Below, one piece after another: positions 1 through 13,938 of a stretch of DNA of 64,000 nt. Below the pieces are notes generated by a model, which saw only the letters and a program-made list of their open reading frames with translations, ran no database searches and had not been told where the DNA came from. Numbering within the stretch: the stretch's first letter is position 1; every line of letters begins with the position of its first letter. The DNA comes from Chionis minor (taxonomy: Eukaryota > Chordata > Aves > Charadriiformes > Chionididae). Both the position numbers and the translations under genes were made by a program. The DNA is taken from the NCBI GenBank assembly GCA_013398295.1, contig VZSF01009110.1, positions 233,943-297,942 on the forward strand, in the 5' to 3' direction.

Positions 1-3000
1 AATCCACTATATGCTCTCATTTAATCTGATTTCGTCAACTTTCCTTAGTCTCCAGTCACTTGATTTCTCCTGGTCTCACTTTACCACACTAGAAAACAGA
101 CTAATGCTTACTTTCTCATTTAACTAAAGCTGAGGTTGAAATGACTTCAGGCACAATCAGCTTTTGCTGTTGTTTCAGAAGAGTAATATTTGACTGAGAG
201 GTCTTTACGACTTGAACTGACTTTCGCTATTTGCTTGTACAGCTTCTGCAGTCTGGTGCCCTAAATTTGATAGCATGTGGAAAATGGAAAAGCCAATGTA
301 TTTTCTTGTTTAATTTTTTATGCTTATTGTATGATAAGATGAAAACCTACTTTTGTCATTCTTTTCTTGGGAAGTTGGAAAACTTAACTCACTCTTGAGG
401 AAATGATCCAAAATGTCATAGACTATCACTGTAATGACACGTGGGGCAAATTACTCCTACTCGTCACACATGGGGTCCTGGTTTCTAATGAAAGTTTAAT
501 TTCAACTAAAGTGATATTTTTCCAGTGGAAAACTCATTTTTTTAAAAAAAAAAAAAGTTCCATGCAAATCTGTTTCCTCCCTTATGGGACTATTGAAATA
601 CAAGTTACAACAACAAAGTTATGAATTGGGACTTCTCATGGTGAGTAATTCCAAATATCAAATGCATTCAAACAGTATTATGGTCTGCGAGGAGATCTTA
701 GAAAGCAGTATATTGTCACTTAGGTTGCTATATCTAGCTGTAATTAGTAAAATCTTTTCCTCCAGAACAAAAAAAACCAATTGGTATCCTACAGAAAACT
801 AAGGACATAATTCCTTTTCCTAGGGGTATTTTATTCAATTTAAAAGCAAGCTGACTTTTTCAGTACTTCAATACCTAGCAAATTCTATTGCTATCAACTG
901 TTAAGTTGATATTGCCTACTGTTCAAGTGAATCCAGTCTTTATTCTGAGGGAAATGCTTGGAGTCACATGTGAGTTTTTTAAGTTCATAGGAAACAGACA
1001 TTTTTCTTTTCTCACTGTCTGCAATAAAGCTAGTTTAAATTAGTGTCTTTCTAACTGATAAATGTGTTTCATTTTTTAGGATCTTTGACTCGTGTCAAGA
1101 TCTTTCTTCAAAGGCTGATATCTGTCGTTTTATAACAAATTGAATATCAAAATGAGAAACAGAAAGAAATTGAAAAGAAGAGGCGAAAGGGACAGTTACA
1201 TTTTGAATAAGGAGGTAGATCTTTAAACTATCAGTGGTGTAAGTTCAGGTAAAAGTGATGAGTAGGTAGAAGGGACTTGTATGGACTTTTTAGTGCAGTT
1301 TGACAGGAAATTAAGCACCTTTATATCTGCTCATCTATCATGCATTCACCTTTATCTCATGGCATGTCCTTAGTAAATGGTGACATTTGCAAGCAGTTCA
1401 ATTAAAGTCACTGTGTTCCGGGTAATGCTGCGATCCCTGTGTATGAAGTAAATAACAATTAAATTACATTGCATGAATATCACTTCTTCTCAAACAGAAA
1501 GTAATATCATAGCAATGGGCATGTATAACAAAGTTGAATGAATACTGATTAGTCACTTATTTTACAATTTTTCTATGGTCAAAGGTAATTGTAATCTTAC
1601 AATACAAAAATCATGAAATTTATGTCTATATTGGAAAGAAGACTGGAAAGATTAAACGTTTCTGTTAGCTGAAATGTGTTGAGAGCTAAAAGAACAAAAT
1701 GAATAAGTACTCTTCTCATAGCTTAATCTCATTGTTAAAGGCAGAATTTTCCTTTTTTGTTTTATTGTTCATTTTTTTGAAGGTAAAGTCTATACTAGGG
1801 GACAGTGTTCCACTCCCTTTTCCTCCTTTTTCCAAAACTGACCTTTGAAATATAATTAGAACAGATGTGAGGGAGGGGGGAATTTTTAGATATATCAGTA
1901 TGTTCATTCTACTCCTCCACAAGATTTCCTTTCCTGTGATATAGGTAAGATCTTGGCACCTGTTATACTGGATGAAGAGAAAACACAGGAGAGCATTATA
2001 GACAGTAGTCTGACTAAGGGAGTGAAATGAAAATTAAAACATGAGGAAAATCAAACTAAAAGTCCAAGGACACACAACTATGGAGTTTCTAGATTAAACT
2101 ATTTTAGTTTTCAGTTCTTCATGAAAGACTTAGAAAGCCTTCCTTGAGGGGGGCGGGGGGAAGAGAAGGTTTCTTTAAGATATTAAAAAGTGGGCAGTGA
2201 CATTTTCTAACTGGCTTACACTTTAAGAGTGTATGCAAACACATGAACAAGCCTTTTTTTGCTTTTTATTGTTCTTCAGGGGGCAAATATAAAGACATTT
2301 TAGTAAAAGAGAAGTCCATAGTATAGGATTGCTGGCATATTTATTGCAGAATCTCTGTAACTTTTTCTGATGTGCTTTATTCTTGAAGAAGCTTCCGGCC
2401 ACATCAAGAACAGTAAATTAAGAGAGATTTGAACTGAGCTATGCATCCAGTGAGAAAACATTAGTGAAAAGATAGTTTGTTTTCACTGCCTGTAAAACTA
2501 CTTTTGCAAAAAGTTTTGGTTTTTTTTCAAAAAAACTCCCCAAACTGGAAGAAATGCCAGTTTTACAAATATCAGAGCTTACTTATTTTCAGCTAGGGTA
2601 AACTATTCTCCATCTATGCAGAAGATAGAAATCTGGGTTGTTGGATATAAAGGTATGTTGCAGATTGGTATATCACATATATATGGTCGGTCTTTTGATT
2701 ACCTAGCCTTCTCAGATTTTGATATAGATATGCACACTAACACTCCAGGTATGCAAAGTGTCATGTATTAAATGTAAAACTCAAAACACTAGATCATGAT
2801 TCACACTGCCTTTCACAACAAAGAATATACCTCACACATTAATGAAGTTGTGTGGAATTCCTACACCTTCTTTCCTGATGAGAATTTGATTGAGCCGTCA
2901 GTAATGGTCACTTACCTTGTCAAAGTGAACAGCAGGAACAGGGGTGCACAACTACGAGCATAGAGCACCTACCAGGGCTCTAAGCTGGACAGGTCCTTCT

Positions 3001-3991
3001 TATTGGCAGAAATCCCAATGTTAGCTTTGCATCTGATTGTCCCTGCTCATGTGACATAGTCATATACAAAGTAGGAAGTAAGCAGAAATGTGAGATATCT
3101 TTGGTTAGAGCTGGAACTGATCTCAGTGGGGCTCTATGGCAATAAGAACTATCTCTTCCAGATCCTTTAGTATGGTTAGCCCAAGAGGACCCTGCATAAA
3201 TAATCTTCCGTTTTTCTCAGTTGTCGCACACTGTAAGGAGCACTTATACTAAAAAGTGTCTGCCAGGCTTAATTCTTATTACCAGACAAGAGTCAAAAGA
3301 GGAGTAAAAGCAGTTGATGAGGTATAAAGATCAACACAGATGTGATGTGAGCTCTAATGTGATCACAATCAACAGTGAGTAGGTCTATGCTGACTGTGCT
3401 TGTGCTGAGTGGAGATTACAAGTTGAAGTGAGTACCAACCATTGCACAATGGTATAATATTTTAACAGTAGAAAAAATACTCAGTAGAAAGTAGGTACTT
3501 CTGTTGTTTCGGTTACTTCAACATGGCAACCCATTGCTCCATATTAATAGTCATAACTATGTAAATATACTACAAACTCTGTAACTCCATTGCATGTTAC
3601 AAATAATGTTTATAACAATAGTTAAAGGATGTCTCTACCCCATGAAACATAAGATGTACACCAAATTGATATGAACAAATGAAAACTGCAGATCTCTGAA
3701 GAAAGCTAATTACCAAATATGTAGACCAAGTCACAGTAAAGTAGACAAATCCCTGCTGTTGAGAGAGTGAGAGCAAGTGAGCTGACCATCAGGATCACAC
3801 CTTCTCCACTACAAAAAACCAGAGCTGTCCAATGATGTGTACTGACTACATCAATTCAGCAATTGAGTTGAACGTAAGGAATTACACTCACAAAATCTTG
3901 ATTTGTTTTCTATGTCTTTGTAATAGATTTAGTAAAAAGTCTGTGTCCTATTACTTTGCGGCCAGCTCTTGCTCTGGTGGTGTGATGATAC
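1..3991. other. A+T-rich non-coding DNA, no gene seen
   Basis: All six frames are broken by frequent stops. The longest open stretches are about 70 codons and look like chance. There are short homopolymers (for example an A run near 545-555), a G-rich run near 2150-2160, and no recognised repeat family. This could be intergenic or intronic; nothing in the sequence decides between them. Confidence 0.7.
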
Positions 3992-4231
3992 ACTTGAATA
4001 TAGGAAGTTCCATCTCAACATGAGGAGGAACTTCTTTCCTTTGAGGGTGGCAGAGCACTGGCACAGGCTGCCCAGAGAGGTGGTGGAGTCTCTAATTCTG
4101 GAGACATTCCAAACCCGCCTGGACGCCATCCTGTGCAACGTGCTGTAGGTGGATCTTCTTTGGCAGGGGGGTTGGACCAGATGATCTCCAGAGGTCCTTT
4201 CCAACCCCTAACATTTTGTGATTCTGTGATT
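3992..4231 (+). mobile_element. CR1 LINE, 5'-truncated 3' end
   Basis: The plus strand matches the CR1 3' region as I know it: the stretch around GAGGAGGAACTTCTTT, then CAGGCTGCCCAGAGAGGTGG, then GATGATCTCCAGAGGTCC and CCTTTCCAACCCC. It ends in the octamer-type tail ATTCTGTGATT, the typical CR1 terminus with no poly(A). Only about 240 bases of the end of ORF2/3'UTR remain, as expected for a heavily 5'-truncated LINE. The overlapping minus-strand open frames here are by-products of the repeat. Confidence 0.95.
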
Positions 4232-6324
4232 GTAACACTTTTCATCAATGCAGTAAATAATAGAAAAAAAAATATTAGAAGGACAACCTAAATCTTTATG
4301 GTTTTACGTGTGCTTTCAGTATGGGTTTCTTATTAAGCTGGTTTTGCTGTTTGCTAAGGAGACTAAGACTGAGTCTTTTCCCCTGTATGGCATGTTCCTT
4401 CCTTATTATGCCTCTATGTACACACCTCAGATTGTTTCTCAACTGGACTGGTTTTGTGAAGATATATAAGTAGAGACTGATAAGTTGTTATTTTCAATAA
4501 CTGCCCAAAAGATAGAGAAATGCCAGTTTGGGATGACACAAAAACATGGATGAAGATCATATACAGGGCACTTTTTTTTACCTTCAGCCTGGAGGAAAGT
4601 ATGTGGAAAATAAACTACAACAAAAACTGTGAGCAGATTTCTTACAGAAAAATTTCAAACCATGGGTCTTTTTATTTTTTTAATATTAGTGTAACATTTT
4701 TCCTCCCTCACTCCTTCCCACCTTCTTCAGTTCTCGTAACTTGCAGTGAGTTTAAAATTAGACTATCTTCTAAAGTCAGAGAGAGTGTCATTGCATTTGA
4801 TCTACAAAGCATCCAGCATGCTTCAGAATGCCGTATAAATAACACAGAGGTCTAATTGTGTGCTCAACCTTTTGAGACGTGTCAGAAGGAGCAGAAAGAT
4901 GATTTTAAAGTTATTTTTATGCTGCTCAGATTTTGCTTTGAGAACAGATGACATGTTTAAACTATTTTTTCTAACATGCTGAATGTCTGCAGGTTTGAAA
5001 GTTTATGGTAAATCTCCTTGCTACACTCTACATGAAGGAATGCTATAGAAAGAAATGTGCAAGTACGGTGTAGTTTCTGCACCAGGTGAATCCTCTGCTG
5101 GGGTTTTAAAACACCTGTACTTCACTGGAATGGTTTACACAGGGAAGACTATAAGAGGCCAGGTAGTCCTTTAAAGACCCAGAAGGGCAGCTGTCCCTGT
5201 TTGCCAAGAAAAATAGGTGCCAGAGGTGAGAAACCACATGGGAGCCTGTTTTCCAGCTGGCAGATTTAAAAGACTTCCAGCTCAGACAGATGATTCATGC
5301 AGAGAGTAGCTTATTAGCCAGAGGACTCAGACTAGCTGCCTGATTTGAAAGATTCTAGAAATTGTTTTCTTTTTCCCTTCTCTAGAGTGGATGGGATTGC
5401 TCTCTTTGTTAGCTTGATGGCTAATGAGAGTCACGTGTGAATTCTGCAGCTGAATTGCTCTGGTACTCATATCAGTCTTTGACCAGTGAACAAATGGTGC
5501 ACCACAAAGTTTTGAATCAATATGTTTTAGCTCAAAAGAGATTAGTGACAGAGGCTGGTTTTCTTGGTTTGCTACTCTTGCTGTTTTCTTTACAGTCAAC
5601 AGACAAAGCCTCTTCCAGGCAGGGCTTAGAATATGAAAGTTAGTCTGGTGTAGCCACCCCTGAAGGACTTTCTTTCCTTTCTAAAGGAGGTAATTAGATG
5701 ATTTGTCACCTTCAGCAGAAGTGTGTCCTTATGGATAGTTTTCTCTGTGTAAGCTTCTCTCACAAATGTGATGCTAAATATTAAGTCAATATTAAAAGGG
5801 TCATTGAAGCAAAATCCTGTGTGCTAAGCTTAGCCCTTCCAAACTGCTGTCTGTATCTTTGTGTTCAAATTCATAGAAAATCCTCAATTTTGCTAAAGAA
5901 AAATCAAATTTAGACAAATCAATGGCATCCAGTGTAAGATTATGAATATGAAAAGGTATCTACAGTCTACTTTAATATTCCATATAATCCACAAAAGAAT
6001 TATGTTGTGGGTTTTTTTTTATTTTAGGGGGGGGAGTAGTACTAAAACTGTTGGGTTTATTGCAGTGGTAATAGAAAACATCAGAACAATTATGTTTTAA
6101 CGGAAACATGTTTTGCTAACAGTTTTGTTTCTTTGTTGGTTCAATCATCTGGATGGATTCAACTGTATAAGGCTGTTAAGTCTGAAATGTAAGATGGGGC
6201 GTGTTTCACGTTTTTTATGACCCTTTTTGTAGTAAAAATTTCAAAGAAGAAAGCACATTATCCCCTCTTTTGTTTTATGTAGCAACTTGAATAAATCTGT
6301 TACTTTAGTAAAAAGGTCTGTACC
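4232..6324. other. A+T-rich non-coding DNA, no gene seen
   Basis: No recognised repeat and no convincing exon. A pyrimidine tract ending in TTTACAG at about 5587-5595 resembles a 3' splice site and is followed by an open frame to 5643, but no donor or coding signature supports it. Confidence 0.6.
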
Positions 6325-6640
6325 AGGGATATGGCTATTTGCCATGCTGGATTGGACTAGTAGCTCATGACTCTTACCATGTTTACCTGCGACAGTAGAC
6401 AATACTTAAAGGTTATGAGAAGTATGAAGAAAGAAAAAATGACCCAGGGAATCAGCAACGGATTCTATATGGCTTCTTTCAATTTAACACCATTTCTTAG
6501 TTTTGAATTCTTCTCATCTATGAACAACCCACAGTCCCAAAGCCAGGTATTGTAACATTAGTCTCTCTGTCTTTTGATAAGTTCCCTTTCTGTGGATGCT
6601 GCACAATATTCCTGTCATAAAGTACTTCTTGTGAGACTAG
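6325..6640 (-). mobile_element. Probable ancient CR1-type LINE relic
   Basis: The segment starting near CCATGCTGGATTGGACTAG and continuing with GACAGTAGACAATACTTAAA resembles the 3' end of an old CR1 family abundant in turtles and crocodiles (remembered consensus: 'atgctgg-tcagaccagtggtcc ... gacagtggccaatacc'), read in reverse complement. Similarity fades into A+T-rich sequence after about 6460, so the right boundary is approximate. The call rests on recalled consensus. Confidence 0.5.
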
Positions 6641-9600
6641 TTCTTACATGCTTGAATTGCTTCAGCAGGCTTTTCCAGAGACCCATAAAAGTCAATTCAC
6701 GGCCATCTGAACTTCTGCATGTTTTTTGTATGTTTGTATAATGGGTTTCAGTGGAATTCATTGCCCCCAACCACTAAAAATCTATGGTGTATGCCTCTAT
6801 GCATACTCCACTCTACTAAACTTCTCTATTGAAGAAGTGTATTTGAATACATGAACTTCACTCTTTTCACTCATTTCAATAGGAATCTGCCACAGATGTT
6901 AGTTCTGATGTGAAATATGTCATTAGCATTGTCGTCTAGCATTTGAACCAAAGGTTTGTAAGAGGGAATACTGTCTGGGAGCCATTTTGTTCTGACTGAA
7001 CTGTTCTCTTCTGAGATACCATCTGACAGACAGCAAAACTCTTCTGTTCCCTGAGTTTGCTTTGGCAATATTCCTTTTGATTTTGATTTTCTTCCTTTGT
7101 GGTCACACGTCTGCTGCTTCCTATCTGTGTGGAGCTCAGTTATCTCTCATCTCTTTCTTATTCTGTGTGCAAATGATTCTGTCTTTTGATATTTCCTCTC
7201 TATGCTCTGATTCCTTATTGTTTCCATTATCTCTTTTCTCCACTGGTTTTTGTTGTTTTGGGGTTTTTTTCTTTTCTTTTTTCTTCTAGTCCTGTCACTT
7301 CAGCAAACTTGCTCTTGAATTGCTAGTCTTCTAACCGTCTCTTCTGCCATGCATTCATGGTCAATATTGAAGTTCAAACGTCTGTGCTCTAGATACTTTT
7401 CTGCAGCCTCACATCCTGTATATCTTTAAATATCAATGAGTTCCACAGTCATTTTTAGTTTCATCTTTACTGCCTGAAACTTTACTTTGCTAAGCTCTGC
7501 CAGATGATACTAAAAATACCAGAAGCTTATATGTTGTTTCTGAATAGAAACTCTCATATCATGCTGATATTTTCAATATCAATTTATTTCTGTTGCTTTT
7601 TCTCCCTCCATAGGTCACTGCTAGCATTGTCTGTGGACATTGTCACCTTCCTTTTCTAACAGATATCTCTGAAGAGGAAAGACACTAATTTGAAAAACTA
7701 TCCTCTAACTCCCTGGTTTAAGTACTTTTTTCACTGCTTTACATAACTGTGTAACTGCATTGTTGTACTAAAGCAGAAATTTTCTTCTTAATTTGGCTGG
7801 TAGACATTTGATGGTCCAAACTCTGAGAGCCAAATTCTTTTTATGTGAACAATTTTAATTGCTTGTATTCATATTATTCACCAAAATGACTGGTAAGAGT
7901 AGCAAAGCATATAATCAAACTTTCTTAATGGAGCTGGTTGAGGAATCAGCAAACATGTTTAAAGAGAATTTAGAAATTAAAGATCCTCAGCAGTTTCCCC
8001 AAACCGGATTGAAATATTTATGCAGATTCAAAGTAACTTTAAAAAAAAAAACAATCCTGAAGACTTCTCTTCTTCACCTAAAGAGTTCTAATCCAGTAAT
8101 TTTGACATAAAATTTGAGGTCAGTGGGGCACAGTCACTGGAAGAGGTTTCACACACCAACTTTCAGGACTGCATTCTTATTTTTCTATGTATCCAACTTA
8201 GCTTAAACATCTTAGAAAGGCTTAAATTAATTTCAGAGCTTTAACCATCATTTTTTTCATTTGATTTTCCTTCAAACATGTCAGATATCTCTCAAAACAA
8301 ATAAGAGTCCAGCAAACAACAGTTTTTATCCACAATGATAACTAATACACAGCATTCTCCTAGTGCTCCTAATACATGGCATTCTCTGCTGTGTTATTTA
8401 AAATAGTTGTTAGTATTGACAGTGCTGTTTAAAGAGCAAACTTTTAACAATGGTACACAAAGCACCACAAATTAAGTTCAATGCAAATGAAATCATTGTA
8501 CATATATAAATATATGTATGTATACTTGCCTATATATATTTTTATATATGTAAGAGGCATTTGTTTCTCTGTGGTGGGTTTTGTTCAGCAACATTTCAGT
8601 AACACTTGGGATGCATTAAAAAGCTAATCTCATTAATGTGAAGTGTAAAAGAGGGGGAAGTGAAATCACTGAAAACATTATACTTACTTAGAATGCTTAT
8701 ACATTGGGCTTTGAGATTTTATCATACTTTCCCTCTCTTTCAAAAAAAACCCTGTGTCTGAGATGTCACCCTTTTCAAAGAGGAGGAGTAGACTAATTAG
8801 GTGATAAAACCAGCCATGTACAAAGTGCCAGATCCCAAACCTTCCAAAATCAAAGTATATCTTTCCATTGATCTTCTACTTGCTGAAGTGTTACCAGGTA
8901 TGCATAGTGCAGGAAGTAAGATGGCAAAATAAAAACACAGAATGCTTTCCTTTTTTTCTCTTACTGAAGTTCAACATGCAACGTTTGCAGGTATAAAGGT
9001 TTTCTGGGGAGAGGAAGATAGTATTGAAGTTATCGTAGGCACTTTAATCTCAGCTGCTCTTCTTGCTTTTCCCTTACTATAGTTATAAATATATTAATAA
9101 AATCTGAGAAAAATGTCATGCATTTGTAAAAACAAAAGAGTTCTGAGTAAATACTATTTTCAGTAAGAATATACTTATGAGACATTACACTTTGCCATAA
9201 CTCTCAGAAGCATTGGAACTCAAGCATGACTTAGTTCAGGTAAATTTTGCTTTTGAAAAGCTAATTTTGAAGCAGGTATCCTGTACACTCCTTTTTATTC
9301 TGATTGAAAGTAAACAGAAACACAAATCCTATTAACAGATTGTGTATACAGAACTATATTTTACATTTGATCTCATACCTGTGAAGACCTATTAATTTCA
9401 GAAACATTAAACAAGGCTGTAACTCAACTCAGGATTTGATTCATACATTCTCTAGCCATCAGTGTATGTCTTGCCTGCTGGTTAGCAACAGGGTAGAAAT
9501 GTTTGGAACTGAAGTCTTTTTGGAAATTAGGAGAACTCATTCTCCGTAAAAGCGCTTGGCAGGATCAGCAAGTAGCTTTCTGTAAGTTATTTAGTTGGAA

Positions 9601-12141
9601 ATTATTCCTCCACACCAGAAGAACATGTTAAGAGAGTAAGAAATCCTGTTTCAGACAGCTTTTTGCCAGTGACACTGAAGTCATACAAAGGGAGATTTCT
9701 TTTGGCATAAAAAGCTGCAAAAGCTGATCTCCTAAACACACGCTCTTACCTGCTTTGCAGTTACAGTGAACTTGGCCTGCTTGTTCAGTAACAAGAGTCT
9801 CTTAGCTCATGCTGAGGTGAAAGAGCACGGACATCACAGGAAAGATGCCAAACAGTCTGCCAAAGATCAGTGATATTCAAGTGCTAGTACTCATCTGAGT
9901 TGTTAAATGGAGTTGTTAAACTTAGTTTTTAAATCTTCAAATCTAGAAAAAAACCCCAGCAAATTAGTTCAATTTTGAGAAATAATAGCACTCCATACTG
10001 AGATTCATTGTGCCACTTTTCATAAACAGAATGTTTAAGGTTTTTATTTATCTGTGCAACTCTTTTGGCAGCATATTTTTTCCAACACTGTCATGTCCAT
10101 TGTTCTGTTCTGCTGTAAGAGTATATTCTTACCAGCCCAGAACAAAGTTGAGGACAAAAAGACATACTGTAACACCAATTCAGATGTCTTGACTACAACC
10201 AGGTGGTTTAGTACCTGTAATAAGAGCCTGACAACAGAGCTTTTGAGCATGCAAATAGAGCAAAGAATTTTATTACTACTTTACAGGCATGCTGTCAAGC
10301 AAAAAAAAAAAAAAATTAAAATTCTTGCCTTTGTATCTAATTCAGCTGGAGAGCCTCATCTGAGTTTCATTAACTGTCCTAGACAAAGTCATCCCAAAAA
10401 GTCAAAGATACAACTTTCTGCCTGATTTGGAGCTAAAAAACCACACATATTTTCACTTGGTATTTGCTTAACATTTTTTCTAATGTTCTTTCTTCCACTG
10501 AGAGAGAAGGTCAGAGCTGAAATGTTGAGATGGATTTGTTAAAACTTCCATGGAGGAAACCTTGGTCTTATGTGAGGTCAAAATCAGAATTTCATTTGCA
10601 AAATCCTAGTGAACTTAGGCAAAACTGTGGGGTTTGAAGGGAGGTCTATAAAAGGTCTTATTGCTGATGTACAACAGAAATTTAATCCTGTCTAATTTGG
10701 ACAATGAGTTTATTGGCCTGATATTAACTTTATAGGCTATCAAATGGAAAAATTCCAGTGTTGTAATTAAGGAAACAGCACTGTAGCTCTCGCTATAGAA
10801 GCCAAGTAAGATTTGTAGGTAAACTGACAAAAGATTAGTCCAAACAATGAAAACAGAATACTAAAATCTCAGACTACATAATAGGTCTTTAAAGTCTTTA
10901 AATACAACTGCAGAAAATGTCACTTCTTTATCATAGACTTCACTATAAGGCAAATCACATCTACATCTAAAACTACGACATGCTTGGAAAAGCACTGTCT
11001 TTTCTGCACTATAAGAAAACAATTCCGTGGGATTAAGTATGATTAAGAATCATATCAGTAAATCTGACTCAATCTTCAGTCTAATAGCATATTTAAATTT
11101 TGTTCACTAGGAGAAGCCCAGGAGGGAAAATTAGGGGGGCAAAAAAAATTTTAAACTTTTTAAACTTCAATTTAGTAATTAAGTCAGTTTCCTATAGACC
11201 AGAGTATCATAAACCTCATTGTCACAGGACATCTCAGTCAATTTAAAAATGTGTTTGCTCTGTCATCTCACAGGAACCATGATCCTCCTGTTAGCATCTT
11301 GTTTTCATATCAGTGTCTGTGAAAAATAATGAATTCTTATTGTCTTAGTGAAGATTCCACACCACCTAATTGTAGGCTTTTATATTGTAGAATAACTGTG
11401 GACTAATTTCCCAAAATTCCTATGAAAAAAGGGAATCCTGCTGCAAAGGAGAATTCTGATGTCATAAATTAGGTTCCTCTGGGAGATATTTTTTTGTTTT
11501 GTTACCTCTGTAAGACAATAAACCTAGGCTAAGACATGCTGTACCTGGTGGCAGGCAGTATAAATACCTCTCTTAACATTATGCATACATAAAACCAGAA
11601 CTGCCATAGGCCCTCCTGGACTGTCTGGTCCAGTTCTTTCCCATCAGTTGCGACTATGCCAAGCAATGCTTTTGATATAATGATCAGTTCTGTTTTGTAA
11701 CTAATTTGTATTTTGACTCTGTTACTTATAGATCCTTACTACTAAAATGGTAAGAAACCTTTTTTCTTACTTCCAGTAGAAGTTCATGGTGTTGAAATTG
11801 GGGAAAAAGTGACTGGTAGACAGATCTAAAACATTTATGGAGAGACTGTTGAGATGTTGAAAGAATACTAAAGTTGTAGGGAAAGATTCTCTTTCATGTA
11901 ATAAACTTTTGTCAGGAGGTAACATTTATTGACCAGTCTGAGAGAACATTCTCCTTACTGGGATATGACTCTTTTCAGCTAACTTTAGCCACCTTAAAAT
12001 TGGGCATTTAGCCTAAGCTAGCCAATATGTTCCTTGAGAAGCTGCAAAAGTTAGGTACAGCAGAGTTAGGTTGCATTTTTGTTTTTCTTTTAAACATCTT
12101 CCTTAGAATGGGCTTATATGGAAAGTCCCCCTCTTTATAAA
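6641..12141. other. A+T-rich non-coding DNA, no gene seen
   Basis: Long unstructured stretch. It contains a T/G-rich low-complexity run (about 7230-7290), an AT-alternating run (about 8500-8550) and a 15-base A run (10301-10315). A short piece near 11610-11645 (GGACTGTCTGGTCCAGTTC) is reminiscent of CR1 tails but too short to call. Open frames up to 123 codons (10054-10425) span the poly-A run and look like chance. Confidence 0.65.
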
Positions 12142-12301
12142 AGAACATGGATGCCCCATCCCTGGAAATATTCAAGGTCAGGTTGGATGAGGCTCTGAGC
12201 AACCTGACCTAGTTGAAGACGTCCCTGATCAGTGCCAGGGAAGTTAGACCAGATGTGCTTTAAAGGTCCCTTTCAGCCCAAACTATTCCATGAGTCTATA
12301 A
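12142..12301 (+). mobile_element. CR1 LINE 3' tail fragment
   Basis: About 160 bases match the last part of CR1: ATGCCCCATCCCTGGAAATA, then GGTTGGATGAGGCTCTGAGC, then TTTAAAGGTCCCTTTC, with a degraded octamer tail (ATTCCATGAGTCTATAATAT). The 3' end differs in subfamily from the copies at 3992 and 16150: it has the 'gatgaggctctgagcaacctg' variant. Confidence 0.9.
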
Positions 12302-12756
12302 TATATCCCTCTATATAACAAACATGCAGAAGCCTAGTACTCTCTCTAAGACTAGAAACCTATTTTCAAACAGTTGTAGATAGACAAAATTAATCCTATC
12401 ATCATATAGACACAAGGCAGCTTGTGGTGAAGGATGGAGAGGTAAATATGTAAAACATCTGTCAGTGGTAAAGAGATTTCTCAGTACATACCACAACTGC
12501 TATCTTCTGTTACATAGGTTACCACAGAAAGCAGCAATTTGGTCCTAGCTTATGGAGGTGAATTAATTACTCCATGTGACATATTTTCAATTAATTCCAG
12601 TATTTTCTTAGAACTCAAAGCATCTAGAAGTTTATCAGCGAGCGTTGCTACATATAACTGAGTATTGCTCCAGTATACCAGACCCCAAACTCCCCTCTTT
12701 AGATATATATGCCAATAATATGTGAGAGGCAAGCTTTATATACATTAATGTTTGAG
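12302..12756. other. A+T-rich non-coding DNA, no gene seen
   Basis: No repeat or exon recognised; only short chance open frames. Confidence 0.6.
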
Positions 12757-12905
12757 GTGTCAGAGCCCTGAGAGCACCAAGAGGCCCCAGTGACCCGGAT
12801 CAGCCTGCCCTGGAGACCCCCACCCACACCTCTTCCCAGCAGGGGCTGCCAGCTGCCAGCTTATCTGCCCACGAGGGGCAGCCCCTGTGCCCTACCCCTG
12901 GGATC
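12757..12905. repeat. GC-rich islet, possibly a dispersed repeat
   Basis: About 150 bases of sharply higher G+C set in A+T-rich DNA, rich in CCC/GGG runs, with GGGGCTGCCAGCTGCCAGC and GAGGGGCAGCCCCTG (the latter holds the inverted arms GGGGC/GCCCC). A similar islet with CTGGGCAGCCCCTGCCCTGA lies at 44225-44385. I do not recognise a named family; it could be an old LTR or SINE piece or simple compositional drift. Confidence 0.35.
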
Positions 12906-13938
12906 CTAAAATATTGATTTCTGTTGCTTGTTTCTCTGAAGTATTTGGGTAAAACACTTTAAATAGGTAAGTTCAGCGCCCAGACTGTGTTTATTTATAT
13001 GATGCTCATTTCCTTAGTCTACAGTACAATGTAGCATTCCTGCAGTCACCAAGATGCTATGAGATTTAAAACCATCACGGGCATCACTCTACCCTACACC
13101 TGAATCCCTTGGACAGTAGCATAGCATTTCACAGAATTGTCTTATTTATTTGCTTCTTAATATAGAAGTACTTAGTAATGTAAGGTAGATATAAATGCCT
13201 TTATGATGAAAAGTGACTAAAATGTCCCTGTCTGGTTAGTACTGATTACAGTAGAAAAAAGAGGCTAAATTGGGGATAGTGTGGCAGGTGGCAAGGGCCT
13301 CGGGAGCTTCATTTGGCATCTGGCTGCCATTTTCATTCTGCAAGGGCATGTGAGTGAGAGTTTGTCCTCCAGGGAACCCTCTGTAATGAAATAATCCTCT
13401 GCAGAAATGAACGGAGTGCAACTGGGAGCTAAAATACCAGTGGCTCTCTGACAGTCTGGGAGTTCGCTTGCCAAGATCATTCACCAGTTTTGGACCTCCA
13501 TAGTATCCATTAAATGGGGTTATGGAAGAATTCCCTTCTACATTGCATTTCCTTGCCTAAAGACATTCCTGTCTCGGGATACACAGATCTCTGCTTGCTT
13601 GTCAGTCCCTACTGACTTCACCGAAGCCACATAAAAATGGTACATAGTGAAGCAGCATCAGACTCTGCTTAAGCAGAAATGGGTAAATGCTTTAGCTGGT
13701 GTCAGGCTATATGAACCTTGGTTTAGGATGCATCAGTGATCACAAACAGTCCTGAAGGCTACATCTGTGTTAGTGAATAAAATATGATGAGTCTGTGACA
13801 CTAGAACAAGGCGCAGCACATGACCCGTGTCTATATCATTAAAATCTTATAACCTACAGCACAGAACAGTCATGTGCAAAATAGCCTCCTCAGTGGTAAT
13901 TCCTGAGCAGTGCTGAGGAACTGTTCAGAAGCATGGGA
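12906..13938. other. Non-coding DNA with a moderate-GC block at 13232-13500
   Basis: Within the interval, 13232-13500 is less A+T-rich and holds two overlapping minus-strand open frames (82 and 71 codons). No family, splice pair or repeat is recognised, so I do not call a gene. The rest is ordinary A+T-rich sequence. Confidence 0.5.

Noticed and set aside
5437..5643. Possible exon after the TTTACAG pyrimidine tract
   Set aside because: No donor site or protein similarity; the open frame spans the supposed intron side as well, so it gives no support for splicing.
10054..10425. A 123-codon plus-strand open frame
   Set aside because: It reads through a 15-base A run (Lys repeats), overlaps other chance frames and shows no known motif.
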